Part shown: in pieces, positions 26,201 through 37,337 of the stretch
How positions within the stretch are numbered: position 1 is the stretch's first letter
How the letters are laid out: every line of letters starts with the position of its first letter
Source of the DNA: Gordionus sp. m RMFG-2023
Taxonomy: Eukaryota > Nematomorpha > Gordioida > Chordodea > Parachordodidae
Assembly (NCBI RefSeq): GCF_954871325.1
Contig: NC_088777.1
Location: 14,795,366 to 14,859,365, forward strand
Reading direction: 5' to 3'
Length of the DNA: 64,000 bases
Program-made: the position numbers and the translations under genes
The notes under the pieces: model-generated
What the model was told of the DNA's origin: nothing
Seen by the model: only the letters and a program-made list of their open reading frames with translations
Database searches by the model: none

Positions 26201-29200
26201 TGTAAGAAAAGGGGTTAAAAATAACAGTTAACTTATATACAATAACCCCCTTCAATAATAAATGCGTCCTGAATATAAATTTAAATCTTGACTAATTTTT
26301 TACAGTTAGATGTTAGATTTAATGATATATTTTTTTCATACCTAAAAGCCTACCAAAGGAAGAGTGATGAATGAGATACATTATACATAGAACATGTAAT
26401 AGTTATTTTACCGGGTATAGGATTGATCCCACAATCTATAACAATGGCCCCTGGCTTAATCCAGTCCCCTTTAACGAATTCAGGTTTTCCTAGAGCTGCG
26501 ACTAATATATCAGCTTGTCTTACCTGAAAGTATGGTTTATACACAAGAATGGATAAATTTAGAAGAAAAAAATATATCGTATGAAAATTTATGATAGGTT
26601 ATATTAACTATATCGGGTATGTCACGAGTGCGTGAATGGCATACAGTGACCGTAGCATTGTTCCAGATCAAGAGCTGAGCCATTGGTCCTCCCACTATTC
26701 TGCTACGCCCTATCACAACGGCTCTTTTGCCTTCTATATCACAGCCTTAAAAAAATATAATTTAAACGATAAACATATTTCTTTTTTTATTTTGTACATT
26801 CGATTAGGTTTCACGTTGACTTGGATAATGGGTTCAAGTTCGCAAAAATTGCTCTCAGAAATAGGCAATGACGTAGAAAGGGAGGGGGGAGGTATTTTAT
26901 TAAGTCTATTTCAACAAATGGAATATCATTAAAAGATTGTGGGATTGATTACCCCCATCCAACAAAATTTTAGATTGTCCAATAAAGCCGAAATAACAGC
27001 TCTAGGTTCGGTTAGAAGCCCTGGTTTCGCATGTTTTAAAATTAGCAGTAAAATTTTTGTCCTAGTTTGTAAGATATTTTTTTGTTTATATGAATATTTT
27101 TATTAAGTGTCAATCATTTTTGTGATAAAATTTTTATCGTTTTTTTAACATGAATTCATTCTTCGTTTTTTCATAAATGAATTAAATTATTATTGTTCTC
27201 TGAACTTTTAAAAATAAAATTATTCTTCGGGTTTTCAAAAAATGATTTGATTATTTTGGCTCTCTTAATTTTAAAATAAAAGAATTATTAATTTGTACCA
27301 GAGTTTATATATATTTTGAATATTTTTAGTATTAGATTTGGAAGGCTAGTTAGTAGTTTTTAATTTAGATTTTTCGAAATTAAGTTTAGATTTCTTTTTC
27401 ATCTTTAACATTCTGTTTTTTGTTAATTTTAATTAACATTTTACTATTTAATCTAATAACAATATAATATTAAGCATTCATACCAGATGGCTGATTACAT
27501 TTTTAAGTTCAACAGTTTTAAAAAATATTTCAACAAAAAAAACTAAAATTATAAGTAATGAAGAAAATTAAATAAAATTAACGCTACGTTAAGTTATTGG
27601 TACAAATGTAATGGGTAAAGGCTTCGTTACATTTTTAAGCTAGTGTTAAGTTAAGTAACGTCAGAAGGGGGATCACAGAGGCTCAAAACCCCAAGATTTT
27701 TTTTTAAAAAAATACCTTGAAAATGGATCATTTTGAAAAAACTTGGTTAAAAAAGATTTTGGTATAAAAAAGATGGTCATTTTTTTTAAATTTTTCAAAA
27801 AAAATTTTTTGAGCCCCCTGAGATTGTAAAGGCTAGTGACGCCACTGGTTAAGTTATGTTACGTAATTAGAGCTGTACCGATAGATCGGATCGATATTTT
27901 TCTAAAAACCGGATTTTATTATTAATTTTATGATTGTATAAGTAAGCTTAAATGCGTTTTTTCCAACTTTATATAATTTTTTGAGCGCGTTTTAAAAATC
28001 TGATTTTACCGGAAATGTATTCCACCATATGTAGAATATATATCCTTTAAATTTCAGACAATTATGCCTTACACTTTTAAGTCATTACCTATTATTTATA
28101 TTTTAAAAAAAATATATAGAAAAGAATATAATTAAAAGTTATTTTAAGAAGTTCATGGAAAAATTTTATAAATATCCCAGAATAGGTATTCTACATATAT
28201 TTGAAATACATTTCCGGTTCAAAATATATTTAAAACTGAAAAAAAAATAATTAATCCGTTTCTTGTCGGTAAAAAAACAATTCAATTTTTTTTATTACCA
28301 TAGTACAGTCCTTATGGAAAATAAAATTTACAATATCACAATTATTTTAAATATTATCCACCAGTATTTTGTTTTATAACTTACTCATTTTGTTAAATCG
28401 AGTAAGCGTCAATTCGCGACGAATTCAATTTTAAATCTGCCAGGATTCGCGTTAGATGTGAAGCATGATAAAGGGAATCAAAATTCAATTTATTTGAAAA
28501 AAAAATCGAATAAAAGAAGGAATAATTAAACTATTAAATGCGATATTCTTCTTTTGTTATATTATAATATTTGCAATAAATAAAGAATTTTAAAAAATAT
28601 TCAACGAGTCCCATTCAGCCATAAACATTGCCCATATTCTAATGGTTTATGGTCCAACTCAAGGAAATTATTTTTAATCATATGACCCCAGTAAGATTTG
28701 ACAAGTTATTAATAAAAATGGTTTAAATTTAATTAAAAATCATTTCAAATATAATTTAACTAGGGCTCTGCCAATATTAAATATCGGATCGGCACCGATA
28801 TTTAGCGTTTTCCAAAAATATCGGATCGGGCCGTACCTGTAAAACCCCAATCCTATCTTTTTAATTTTCTTTTTTTGTTATTTTATGTTATGTATATTTA
28901 TTTTATATTATTATTATTTTTTAATCATAATATTATTTTTTTAATTTAAAGTTTTAATTATAGAAATAAAAAAAATTAAATTAAATGCATAATTTTTTGC
29001 ATAAAAAATATTAAATTTCTTAATTACATTTGGCTCAAAAGGAGGGGGGGGGGGTGAAAAATCAGTATAAATATCGGATCGATTTTGAACCAATATCGCA
29101 AAATATCGGATAGGATCGGTGAAAAATATGTATATTGGCACAGGCCTAATCTTAACTCTAACCCATAACTCTCTAACCATTAAACCTACAAAAAAATTTT

Positions 29201-32200
29201 TAAATACATGTCCAATTAAAAGATTTCCTCGAGTTTATTTGTTATTATTGTTGTAGCAGTTAGAAAAAAGAAGAAATAAATTTAATATAATATACTAAAT
29301 GTTAGTCATTTTTAGAACAAAAAGAATGAATTTTCCTTGGGGGAAGAAGGGAGATCACGTGATGCCAGCTAGTGAATAACAAAGAATGGAGGAGATTGTG
29401 AAGATTTCAGTTATTGGTTATGTGTTTACCTATTAATAGTACTGTTTATATTATCGTTTATGATACTGTTTAGATTCTGTTTTTTATGAATAAATGTGTA
29501 GTTTGGACTTTTAAATTGTTTTGGAGTGATTCGGTTTTAAAGGTAAAACAAAATTTTTGTGATATATATATATTATATGATAAATTTTGACAACGCATAA
29601 GTACTAACCACTATACAGGGGGTAAGTGAGATTAAGAGGTGAGTTTAGGGGATTATAAAATTTTGTTTTAAATGTTTAGCTTGTAAAGCACAGGATTGAA
29701 AGTAGGTAATAAGTATTAGGCCGGAATATGAAAATAAGATCAGGAATTTAAGACAATAATATTGGTTATATTATATATCTAGATGTATATGGTACATCCA
29801 ATTTTGACAGTAGGTATGGTCTTATTATTTGGTAGGCCTTAAGACTCATTGAATGGTGTCATAGGTATTCCGTCATAGGAAGATTAGACCTCAAGATATA
29901 CAAGACAAAAAGGATTGCTAAATATTTAAATATTGGGGATTTATGGAAATATATATAGAAGTGGATTTTGGTAATAAAGTATTTGTTATATAATTATGCT
30001 TTGTGGGTTTTTAAAGGGATGGACATGTGTGGGATAGTTTATTATTAATTAATGTTACTATTGTATATGTAATCCAGTTTCAATTAAGGTTGATATATTA
30101 TTTTAATCATTTTTATGAAATATGGTGTAATGTGTATTACACATATGTTATATTTAATTATTTTTGATTTAATGTATGAATTTGATATATATTTAAATTT
30201 GGCATGGATTTATATGATATATGGGCAAAATATGAATTTGGTATATATATAAATTTGTATGGATTTATTTGATATATGGGCAAAATATGAATTTGATATA
30301 TATATAAATTTGGTATGAATTTATATGATATATTGGTATAAGTTTGATATATATATATAAATTTGGTATGAATGTATATGATATATTGATATAAGTTTGA
30401 TATATATATAAATTTGGTATGAATTTGTATGATATATTGGTATAAGTTTGATGATGTATATATAAATGTGACATGGATTTATATGATATATTGGTAGAAA
30501 TTATGGTACTTAGTTTTTTTTTAAATTATGAAATCTTTATATTTAATGTATTTTGTTTTAAAATTATAAAATTTTATTTGCATGTATTATACTAAAAGGA
30601 AAATATTTTCATAGATAGGGTCAGCCGTGTGTTGATGGGTAGGCCTTAAGATGGAAATATTGTTTAGTTTAAATACTTGGGAAAGTTTTTTGTAAATTTA
30701 TTTTGTGTATTACATTTTTGTTTATCTTTGCAATAATTTTATAGCACATCACATTTTACTATTTATATTATGAACATGTTTTTTTTAAAAAAGGAAAAAG
30801 ACTCAAATTATTTTATATTGTGAATGTATGTTAAAAATTCTTTACATAGATACCATATAGCCCATTATATTTTCAATTTTTGTTACTTTGCATTCTACAT
30901 TTCTGTGAATTTGTGCTAATTGTGATGGCAGAGTTAGGTAGAAATGGTATATTTTTCTTAGGACACTGAGTAATTTCTAGATGGAAAATATTGTATTTTC
31001 TACGTATTATATACTTTTCCTCCCTATAAAATATTAAATTTATTTTTATACATGTTCCTTGTAATTTTATTTAAAATCTTTATTCGGCAAATTTTCGCAA
31101 TTATTTTTAATACATAAAAATGGATTTTTATATCTATTTTAGGTGATATTTATAAAAAATGTAGCTTTGATTTTTTTTACATGACAGAAGGAAAATTACA
31201 TGTAATTGCATTTCACACATATACCATTTATTCACATTACAGTATTATATGTAAAATCATTATTCCCTAATTCCCATTAATCATACCCAAATAATGTATA
31301 CTATTCATATTTCCAAATGTATTTAAATGAATGAGCTATTATGTTTTGCTTGTATATTATATTGTCAATATTACTGTTCCATACACGATGTAAATGTCAT
31401 TATGGTGATTTTTTTTAGCGATTATATATTGAAATATAATGAAGATATTATACTCTAAATCATCATAAAAGGAGACGATTCGATAAATTCCCTGAACATT
31501 TTCAAGGCGTACCGAGAGTTGATACAATTCAAATGGACGATTCGATACAATACCACCAGGGAGAAAGAGACGCTGGGCTTAGGGTGGGCGTGTTGTAGCA
31601 GTTAGAAAAAAGAAGAAATGAATTTTATATAATATACTAAATGTCAGTCATAGGACAAAAAGAATGAATTTTCCTTGGGGGAAGAAGGGAGATCACGTGA
31701 TGCCAGCTAGTGAAGAAAAAAGAATGGAAGAGATTGTGAAGATTTCAATTATTGGTTAAGTGTTTACCTATTAATAGTACTGTTTATATTATCGTTTATG
31801 ATACTGTTTTTTATGAATAAATGTGTAGTTTGGACGTTTAAAATTATCTTAATAAGATAAAAAAAAATTTCGGGGAATAAAAAGACAAATTGCACATCAT
31901 TCTTAACCATGAGCTACGGAAAAATTTGTGTTTCTTGCTTTGACAATAGTTTATAATTTTAGTTATTCTGGTTCAAAAATAGATGGTAAATAAAAAATTT
32001 ACAAATATCGAATCGTTTTGTATAATCTTGGAAAATCATCGGATAGGGACAAAATTCGAGGATGGGTAGGCCTTTACCTATAATATAGCGCTTCTGTTTC
32101 TAACTTTCCGCTTATCAAACATTATAGCACTATTTCTTGTGTCCATTCTAACTTTTTTTATTTTAAAAAAGGAAGATATTTTTAAAATACAACTAATTTT

Positions 32201-35200
32201 TTTAAAGGGAATAATTACTTCTAATATTATTGAATTCAAAAAAAGTTGGTATACCTTCCAAATGTAACTAAATTATTATTTTTTTAAATTATTAAACATT
32301 GGCCATTAATTAAATTAAAACATATTTTATGAATATATCGTGTAATTAATATAATGTATTTCAACATTAAAAGTTAAGATTTTTTTTAAATAGATTTTAA
32401 AAAAAGATTTTTTGTCAATGAATATGATGAAAAAATAAAATTATCCGTAACAAAATTAAACTAGAGAAATAACGCCTATTTTAAATACATTAAGTCAAAA
32501 TTTTAAATGATTTAGATTATGATGGTTTTTTAAAGAAGATAAATAACTACATAAATTATTTTCATAAAAAATTTTAACTTTTGTTTACTTTCCAAAAAGT
32601 TTAATTCAAATTGGGTATCTTTCTATAAAAAAATAGAAGCGAATACAAAATAATATAATTAAATTTGACCAGCATTTTTTTGAATTAAATAAATTTAGAG
32701 TAGATTAGATATTCTCTTTTAAAAATTTTTTTATAAATGGACTTTATTCGAATGAACGAGAAAAATATGGATATTACGAATCGGATAATGACAGATATTT
32801 AACATTTTTTATTTTTATTGTTTTGGGTTATTTTATGATTATATAATATTTTTCAATACATAAATTCGTGGTATCCAAAATTTTTTTGTAATGTTTAATA
32901 AAAATCGAATTATTTTAAAAGATAAGGCAGCTTGGTGTTATTTCTTGTTATATATTATCTGCAACAAGAAAATGTTTTAAACATATCAAACGAGTGGCAT
33001 TCCGCTAATGTTGTTAAACGATTTGAATCAGCCGATTTTTTTAAACTTAACTCAAGATTTTTGCCTTTGTTTACAGATGACAGATAGATTTTAATCTATT
33101 GGCAAAATTTAAAGGCTTAGATAATATTATTTTGGCTCTTAATTTAGCAGTTTTTAATAGACGAAATCGAACCATTTAACAACACTACATTCAACTATAA
33201 ACATTGCCCATATTTAAATAAAATAAATAACTCTTGGTGACCCTTTTGTGAAAATTTGTTATTTTTTATGACATTGGTTCAAGGTGGTAAAATAAAAATA
33301 TAAATGTTGGATCGGTATCGGATTGAGTTTATAGAAATATCGAAAAATATAGGATCGAATCGGTGAAAAATTTATGGATCGGCATAGCCCTAGTTATTTG
33401 TATTTTTAAATCATTGTAAACATTAGACATTATAAGATAATTATTAGGTAATTGTGATATTAAATGTTTTATATTTTTTCAAACAAAATAAATAAATAAT
33501 TTGATACCAGTAGATTTGATGAGATGAATACATCCATTAGGAGTGCAAGGTAGGAATACATCTTTCGTTACACCATGCGACAGTTGACCATTATTGAATG
33601 GATGCAAGCTAAAGAAAATTAAATAATAATTTAAAAAGTTGATAATAAATAATTAATTATCAACTTATAAATTATGAAGGAGTAGGGGCGTGGGAATGGT
33701 TGGCCTATTTTAGAAATTTTCCTAGCGACTTTATTTATATGGGGAGTTTTGCCCTAATCTCCCAGTTGGGAGATTGCGTCCCGCATTTGTACTGCCGGGT
33801 CCCCTTTAAGAAATATATTCTTATTCAATGGCTTTATGATATATTTCTTATATGTTTGACAAAACTTGACCAATACGATGGCAAACCAGTGTAGTATCTA
33901 AGATTTCATGTTACTCATCCAAAAACATCTGGAGAGAAAATTTCACAGACCAAGTGTGAGCCGAAACCTATTTGGCTAATAATAGTTGTTATAGAGATAG
34001 ATTTCGCGCTTTTTTGGGCTTTTACTATATCTAATCTCTTCTCCTAACTGACTAGGTTTAAATAAAATTTTGATAGATAATTGCATATGATTTACACTTG
34101 GGTTAAATTAGCTTGCAACGAAACTAAATATTTGATTTTACTATAGATTACTATTTTCCTTTTCGTTGAGGATTTTTTGTAGTTACAAAAGATCTTAAAC
34201 GGATGTGCTTAAATGAATGAGAGTGGCTGGGGTTAAAACTTGCTCCCATAAAAAATATGATTAGGTAAAATTTTGTGCTTTTACAATACTTTTATATGGA
34301 TCTTCGCAAAAATTTGCACAATTATTTCTTTTAAATTGATAAAACATTCTCCAATATTTTTATAAAATGATCTCTCAAATTCATTCTATTTTCAAAGAAA
34401 GTAAAATCCTAAGAATCTATGAATAAACAATGGCTAGACACATTAAATTTTTTAAATCAAATTTTTATATAAAAAAAGTGTTATAAATTAAATTTCAAAA
34501 CGCTATAATTCGTATGGAATCAACGTTTGGCCCTTTTTATTTTCCAAGTGAAAAAGTGCACTTACACCACTACTTAAAAGTATCAATAATTAGTATAATT
34601 GGGTAATGGCTAAATGTCGGTGATTCGGCTCAATCTTCCAGCGCCTGCTGGAGAAAATCCGTTAACATTAAGGCGTTTTAAAGTATATTATTTTCTTCCA
34701 AATTTGAGCTGATATCTTATATAGAAAAATCCCCAAGGCCTAAGTGATAGTTTTCAGCTAAAAACTTGGTTTCGCCGATTTTTTAGTTGGCTAAGAATTG
34801 ACATAAATGGCTAAAAATATAATAATTACCCAACTATGGTAGTTAGGGATATCCAAGTCTAAATGTGATAAAAAGTGGATTTTTTATAATGATGAGAGTA
34901 ATTTTTTATATATAATTGGTTTATTTAATTTTATTATAATTGTGTGCTCCTATATTTCATTCTATCTTGAATCTTGATACTAATTTTAGAAATTTTCTTC
35001 TTTTACTAGTAACTTTTTTATATAGATATTTTCATATTACTTTTAAAAAAAACCTAACCAATCCCTATAACGATATTGATACCAATAATAAAAATATCGA
35101 TATTTTATATTTTAAAAAAATCTAACTATCTTTCACTAATGATTAAGTGTAGTTTTTTTTATACTCCAAAAGTTAATAATCTCATTTAAAATATTTGCAA

Positions 35201-37337
35201 TATTTATACATGAATATAGTGTTGATAAAGAGCTCCATTTACCCTAATTTTTAAAAGGGTTAAATCAAGATTTAAAATATTGTTATCTTCAACTCAAGAT
35301 TTCGCCAATAGAAGTTCAAACCTTTCTGTTATCTGTATATAGTTGAGTAATTACTATATTTTTCGTTTAAGACATTTTTTAGCAGGCTAAAAAATCGGCT
35401 AACCAAGTTTTTAGCCAAATATATATCACTTTGGCCTTGGGGGTTTTCTTAAAAAGATAGAGGCTCAAATTTGAAAAAAACTAATATAAATTAAAGCGCC
35501 TTAATGTTAATGGATTTTCTCTGGCATTGATTAGAACGAGCTGAATTAGCCGTCATTTTGTCATTACCACACTTTACAACTGAGGACAAAAAGTTTGAGT
35601 AATATACTTTATGCAAAATCTTGGGTTGTCCGTTTTAAAAAGTGACTAAATTGAGATATTTAACAATATTAGTTGAATGTGATGTTTATTAGATATTTTA
35701 AAATCCATTTCTTGTTGCAGATAATATAATAAAAAATGCTGAAAAATTATTAACTATTTTTTTAATGATTACATCAAATAATTTTAGTTCCTTTCATTAT
35801 TTTATTATTATTAAATTATTTATAAAATCAAAAAATTATACAATTAATATACAAATCATAAAATAACTCTAAACAATAAAAATATCAAATCAGAACAGAT
35901 TTTTTTAAAAAAATAACAGCCCAATCTAATATTTTTTAAAGATGCTAAATATTGGTGCCACTGATATACCAGAATGACCCTACTTTTCACCAACTAAAAT
36001 GCATTTTAAATACATATTGACATAAGCTTTAGAATTAGTGTGTTCAATATACTTTGGCAAACTTCAAGTTGAAGACTGTGCCTTAATGTGGAAATCAGAT
36101 TTATAACAAATTTTTAAAAATATAACTCAATCAAATTTCAAATAAGAGATTTTAACTATTTTATTTCTATATCTGTTAAATAAATTAAAAAGAAAATAAA
36201 ATATCACAAAGATCCTAGAATTAATAAAAAAAATTCAATTCAGGAAAAAGAAACTTTAAGATATATCAATGTAATTAATTTAAATTGTAATTTATACAAA
36301 GACTTAATGCAAGTTTTTATTACTATATTCCGGAAAAACTGATTGATGAATTACTAAGTACTAATTAGTTACATATTGATATACCAGATATTCATGCTTT
36401 TAAAATTTTTATTCTAACATGATGCCACTCTTGGCAAATTTTTTTATTTTGCCATGCATTTTTCTTTAAACTAACTACCAAATGGGTTAAATGAATCCCT
36501 AAAAACTAAATACATGCCATAAATTTTAGAGTTAATGCTTCCATAAATTTGGCATAATGCTTATTAGGCTTATAATTAGGTTACCTTTTTAGTATACAAA
36601 ATTAATTGATATATTAATAAGTAAGAAACTAAATATTAATGATTACGATATAATAAGAATTATATTCTCTGTTAAGACATGATGCCAATTTTTTTATTTA
36701 TCCCCCCCCCCCCCTTTAAATCATCTACCAAACAGCAATAATAATTTAAGAAAGCTCAGTTTAAATATTATATATATTAAAAAATCATATGCATATTATA
36801 TCAATATACCCATCAACATCTTTATCAATAGATATTTGAGCTAAAACATGATCTGTGTCAATGCTATTTGAAGAATCTATTGGCAATTGTAAGATTATGC
36901 CATGAATATCAGAATCATTGTTCAATTTATTGATATTTGATAAAAGCTATTAAATAAGATATATAAAAAATATAATTTCTAAAAAAACTTGGGCTTCTGT
37001 TATATTTTTTGGCAATTTCATCAATTGAGCATTTATACCAACTTCTTCTGCAGATTTCAATTTCATTCTTATATAAACATTAGAATCTTGTCTGTCACCT
37101 ACCTTATTACTTAATAGGCTATATTATTTTTATGGATTAATACTTGAAGTATTGCTAAAACTGGGGTTTTATTATATAACTGCTTATATTTAAAAACTTC
37201 AACAATTAGATTTTCTTTAATCTGCCTAAATAAGAAAAAATATGCAAAAATATGTAAATAAGTTACTTTGACACAAGGTTGCCATCAATAAGTTTAGCCA
37301 AAGAATTTACATTTTTATAGTATTTAAAGGAAAGCAT
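17273..37337 (-). CDS. MTHFD1-like: Methylenetetrahydrofolate dehydrogenase/cyclohydrolase, MTHFD1-like, 10 exons
   Basis: A bifunctional enzyme interconverting 5,10-methylene-, methenyl- and 10-formyl-THF. Exons (minus): 37337-37267, 37225-37144, 37102-36989, 36946-36810, 33608-33508, 26745-26609, 26523-26412, 21899-21826, 18276-18175, 17392-17273. All junctions are GT-AG and in phase, giving 349 residues. Family signatures are present: Y61-x-x-x-K65 (catalytic Lys), QLP at 109-111, DKDVDG ending at 135, nucleotide-loop GRSRIVGGP (181-189), [10 protein letters not shown] and [12 protein letters not shown] (277-288). [10 protein letters not shown] and IPDDTKKSG resemble the MTHFD1 DH/CH domain, and the insert typical of NAD-dependent MTHFD2 is absent. 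The formyl-THF synthetase domain is missing: after about residue 310 comes a 39-residue tail with no recognised homology, then a stop. The first 15 residues ([15 protein letters not shown]) are basic and could be a mitochondrial presequence. Start chosen because the frame enters [15 protein letters not shown], matching the family N-terminus. Confidence 0.93.
17393..18174 (-). other. Last intron of the folate gene
   Basis: A 782-bp AT-rich intron between exons 9 and 10. No element termini or coding segments were recognised. Confidence 0.6.
18896..19284. mobile_element. hAT-type element, GGCCCGG-word family
   Basis: Ends TAGTGATCTGCATCGGGCC and, reverse-complemented, TAGAGATCTGCAGATCCC. The flanking octamers aattatat and atttacat match at six of eight positions. 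Both arms are filled with variants of GGCCCGGCCCGAA and its complement, with an AT-rich centre. It has no coding capacity. Better-preserved copies lie at 20277 and 48775. Confidence 0.75.
19350..19739. mobile_element. hAT-type element, GGTCCGG-word family
   Basis: A 390-bp element with ends TAGTGAAGATCAACGGTCC and, reverse-complemented, TAGTAAAGATCACGGTC. Iterated GGTCCGG/GACCGG words (GGTCTTAGACCGGG, CAGACCGG, ACGGTCC) lie inside the ends. The flanking octamers agree at about five of eight. The open frame that begins inside its right half and runs out past it is accidental. Confidence 0.7.
19918..19995. repeat. Terminus fragment of a GCGTATCCAGGAT hAT-type family
   Basis: TAGGCGTATTCAGGATTTTG, then AATTTTATTGATGGTCTTTA, matches the left half of the element at 61818-62094. 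The right half was not found nearby. Confidence 0.45.
20277..20641. mobile_element. hAT-type element, GGCCCGG-word family
   Basis: Starts TAGAGATTTGCAAAAGTAGG and ends, reverse-complemented, TAGTGATCTGCATCGG. The flanking octamers atatagac and atacagac match at seven of eight. Arms consist of GGCCCGGCCCGAA-type words around an AT-rich centre shared with the copy at 48775 (in opposite orientation). Confidence 0.85.
21117..21300 (+). repeat. tRNA-derived SINE-like sequence
   Basis: GGCGATAGCGTAATGAGTGC resembles an A box. A 6-bp stem GCTGAC/GTCGGC around a 7-nt loop resembles an anticodon arm, and GTTCAAATCC is a good B box. The T-stem and acceptor do not pair, so it is not a functional tRNA. 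A body (GCAGATCTGCATAGGCGAAC and beyond) and a T/A-rich tail follow. This is most likely a decayed SINE in the eighth intron of the folate gene. Confidence 0.5.
22440..24190 (-). pseudogene. Virus- or transposon-like coding fossil of unidentified family
   Basis: Within the seventh intron of the folate gene, on the same strand, about 1.7 kb has higher GC than its surroundings and protein-like frames. The longest is about 219 residues (22732-23391), with two shorter ones at 23509-23700 and 23902-24129. The longest contains blocks such as [16 protein letters not shown] and [20 protein letters not shown] that read like a folded, mostly helical protein. One of the shorter ones carries a Gly-rich [12 protein letters not shown] segment. 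I do not recognise a family; an endogenised virus structural or nucleoprotein gene or an unusual transposon are both possible. It is broken, with several breaks, and looks old. Confidence 0.5.
24233..24948. other. GC-rich patch then AT-rich sequence left of a hAT remnant
   Basis: GCCACGGCCGTGCAGACGGG followed by G-rich sequence at 24233-24300 resembles the terminal region of a ZMYM-type hAT element and may be the left end of the remnant that follows. The rest is AT-rich without signal. Confidence 0.35.
24949..25400 (+). pseudogene. hAT transposase remnant (TTF/ZMYM1 type)
   Basis: Two stretches match different parts of the same transposase type. 24949-25056 reads [19 protein letters not shown] then INSQKGS, the basic N-terminal motif preceding the zf-TTF region. 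25278-25400 reads [20 protein letters not shown] then [17 protein letters not shown], matching the mid-protein segment before the catalytic core. The intervening 200 bp does not continue the family and most of the transposase is missing, so this is an internally deleted copy. Overlapping frames on both strands at 25027-25255 are not genes. Confidence 0.65.
25925..26096. mobile_element. Fragment of a GGGCGGG/GTGGGTTTTAGCCC-word hairpin element
   Basis: Repeated GGGCGGGTTGTGGGCTAAAA-type words end in GGCCATTGCAGACCTCTA. This is a terminus of the TAGAGRTCTGCA type, related to the GGCCCGG family. The left terminus was not located. Confidence 0.5.
27653..27847. mobile_element. hAT-type element, CAGTGGCGTCACTAG family
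   Basis: A 195-bp element flanked by the exact 8-bp repeat gttaagtt. The right end, reverse-complemented, reads CAGTGGCGTCACTAGCCTTT, a classic hAT-type terminus; the left end is worn (AAGTAACGTCAGAAG). It shares GAGCCCCCTGA and the Phe/Lys-like T/A runs with copies at 50693 and 51085. Confidence 0.8.
27868..27925. repeat. Left-end fragment of the ATCGGATCGG-word family
   Basis: TAGAGCTGTACCGATAGATC followed by GGATCGATATTTTTCTAAAA matches the left arm of the element at 28761. No right end is found nearby. Confidence 0.45.
28761..29148. mobile_element. hAT-type element, ATCGGATCGG-word family
   Basis: A 388-bp element with ends TAGGGCTCTGCCAATATT and, reverse-complemented, TAGGCCTGTGCCAATATAC. 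The flanking octamers aatttaac and atcttaac match at six of eight. The arms carry AATATCGGATCGGCACCGAT and variants. The minus-strand open frame covering it is accidental. Fragments of the same family occur at 27868, about 32000-32070 and 33285. Confidence 0.8.
29249..31842 (+). mobile_element. Non-autonomous LTR element with target-site duplication
   Basis: Two direct repeats, 29249-29515 and 31591-31842, both start TGTTGTAGCAGTTAG and end GTTTGGAC then TTTAAA. They are flanked by the exact 5-bp duplication attat (29244-29248 and 31843-31847). They differ by about a dozen substitutions and two gaps, so the insertion is moderately young. The roughly 2.07 kb interior has no gag/pol coding that I recognise. 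A purine-rich run ending GGGTGGG lies against the right repeat like a polypurine tract, and TGGAGTGATTCGG just inside the left repeat could be a primer-binding site, giving plus orientation. It sits in the 6.8-kb fifth intron of the folate gene. Confidence 0.85.
30180..30500. repeat. Tandem repeat inside the LTR element
   Basis: About five degenerate copies of a 50-60-bp unit built from TTTGATATATATATAAATTT and GGTATGAATTTATATGATAT. The open frame on the minus strand ([20 protein letters not shown]) is a by-product of the period. Confidence 0.8.
33006..33187. mobile_element. hAT-type element, TGTTGTTAA family
   Basis: A 182-bp copy with ends TAATGTTGTTAAACGAT and, reverse-complemented, TAGTGTTGTTAAATGGTTC. 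The flanking octamers cattccgc and cattcaac match at six of eight. It lies about 320 bp downstream (in transcription order upstream-intron side) of the folate gene's fifth exon. Confidence 0.75.
33285..33392. repeat. Right-end fragment of the ATCGGATCGG-word family
   Basis: GGATCGGTATCGGATTGAGT and ATCGAATCGGTGAAAAATTT lead to the terminus GATCGGCATAGCCCTA, matching the right arm of the element at 28761. Confidence 0.55.
34596..34836. mobile_element. MITE, TTGGGTAAT family
   Basis: A 241-bp element with ends ATTGGGTAATGGCTAAATG and, reverse-complemented, TAGTTGGGTAATTATT. The flanks are consistent with a TA duplication (Tc1/mariner style), though this is not certain. Inner arms pair imperfectly (GGTGATTCGGCTC, CCGATTTTTTAGTTGGC). 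Copies lie at 8190 and 35340. Confidence 0.7.
35217..35671. mobile_element. TGTTGTTAA-family element interrupted by a second MITE
   Basis: Outer ends are TAGTGTTGATAAAGAGC and, reverse-complemented, TAATATTGTTAAATATCTC. The flanking octamers catgaata and gttgaatg agree at five of eight. The family words CAACTCAAGATTTCGCC and GCAAAATCTTGGGTTG lie on either side of a complete TTGGGTAAT-family insert at 35340-35573. The insert is therefore younger than this copy of the host element. Confidence 0.65.
35340..35573. mobile_element. MITE, TTGGGTAAT family, nested
   Basis: Starts TAGTTGAGTAATTACTATAT and contains the family words TTTAGCCAAATATATATCAC and GGCCTTGGGGGTTTTC. It ends CCGTCATTTTGTCATTACCA. 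It is the opposite orientation to the copy at 34596, which lies 500 bp away. Confidence 0.65.
36306..36760. repeat. Dispersed tandem-like repeat, CATGATGCCA family
   Basis: Two spaced units share ACATGATGCCAVTTTTTT-type sequence, a C-rich run, AAATCATCTACCAAA and an upstream block containing CTGATTGATGAATTA and TTAGTTACATATTGATA. The same order recurs at 59300-59650. The unit is roughly 260 bp. Confidence 0.6.

Noticed and set aside
26350-26544. Reading the folate exon 7 region as a 64-residue gene
   Set aside because: Only its middle part is coding; it is one exon of the ten-exon folate gene, with donor and acceptor inside the frame.
30265-30474. Ile/Tyr-rich minus-strand frame
   Set aside because: It lies wholly in the AT tandem repeat inside the LTR element.
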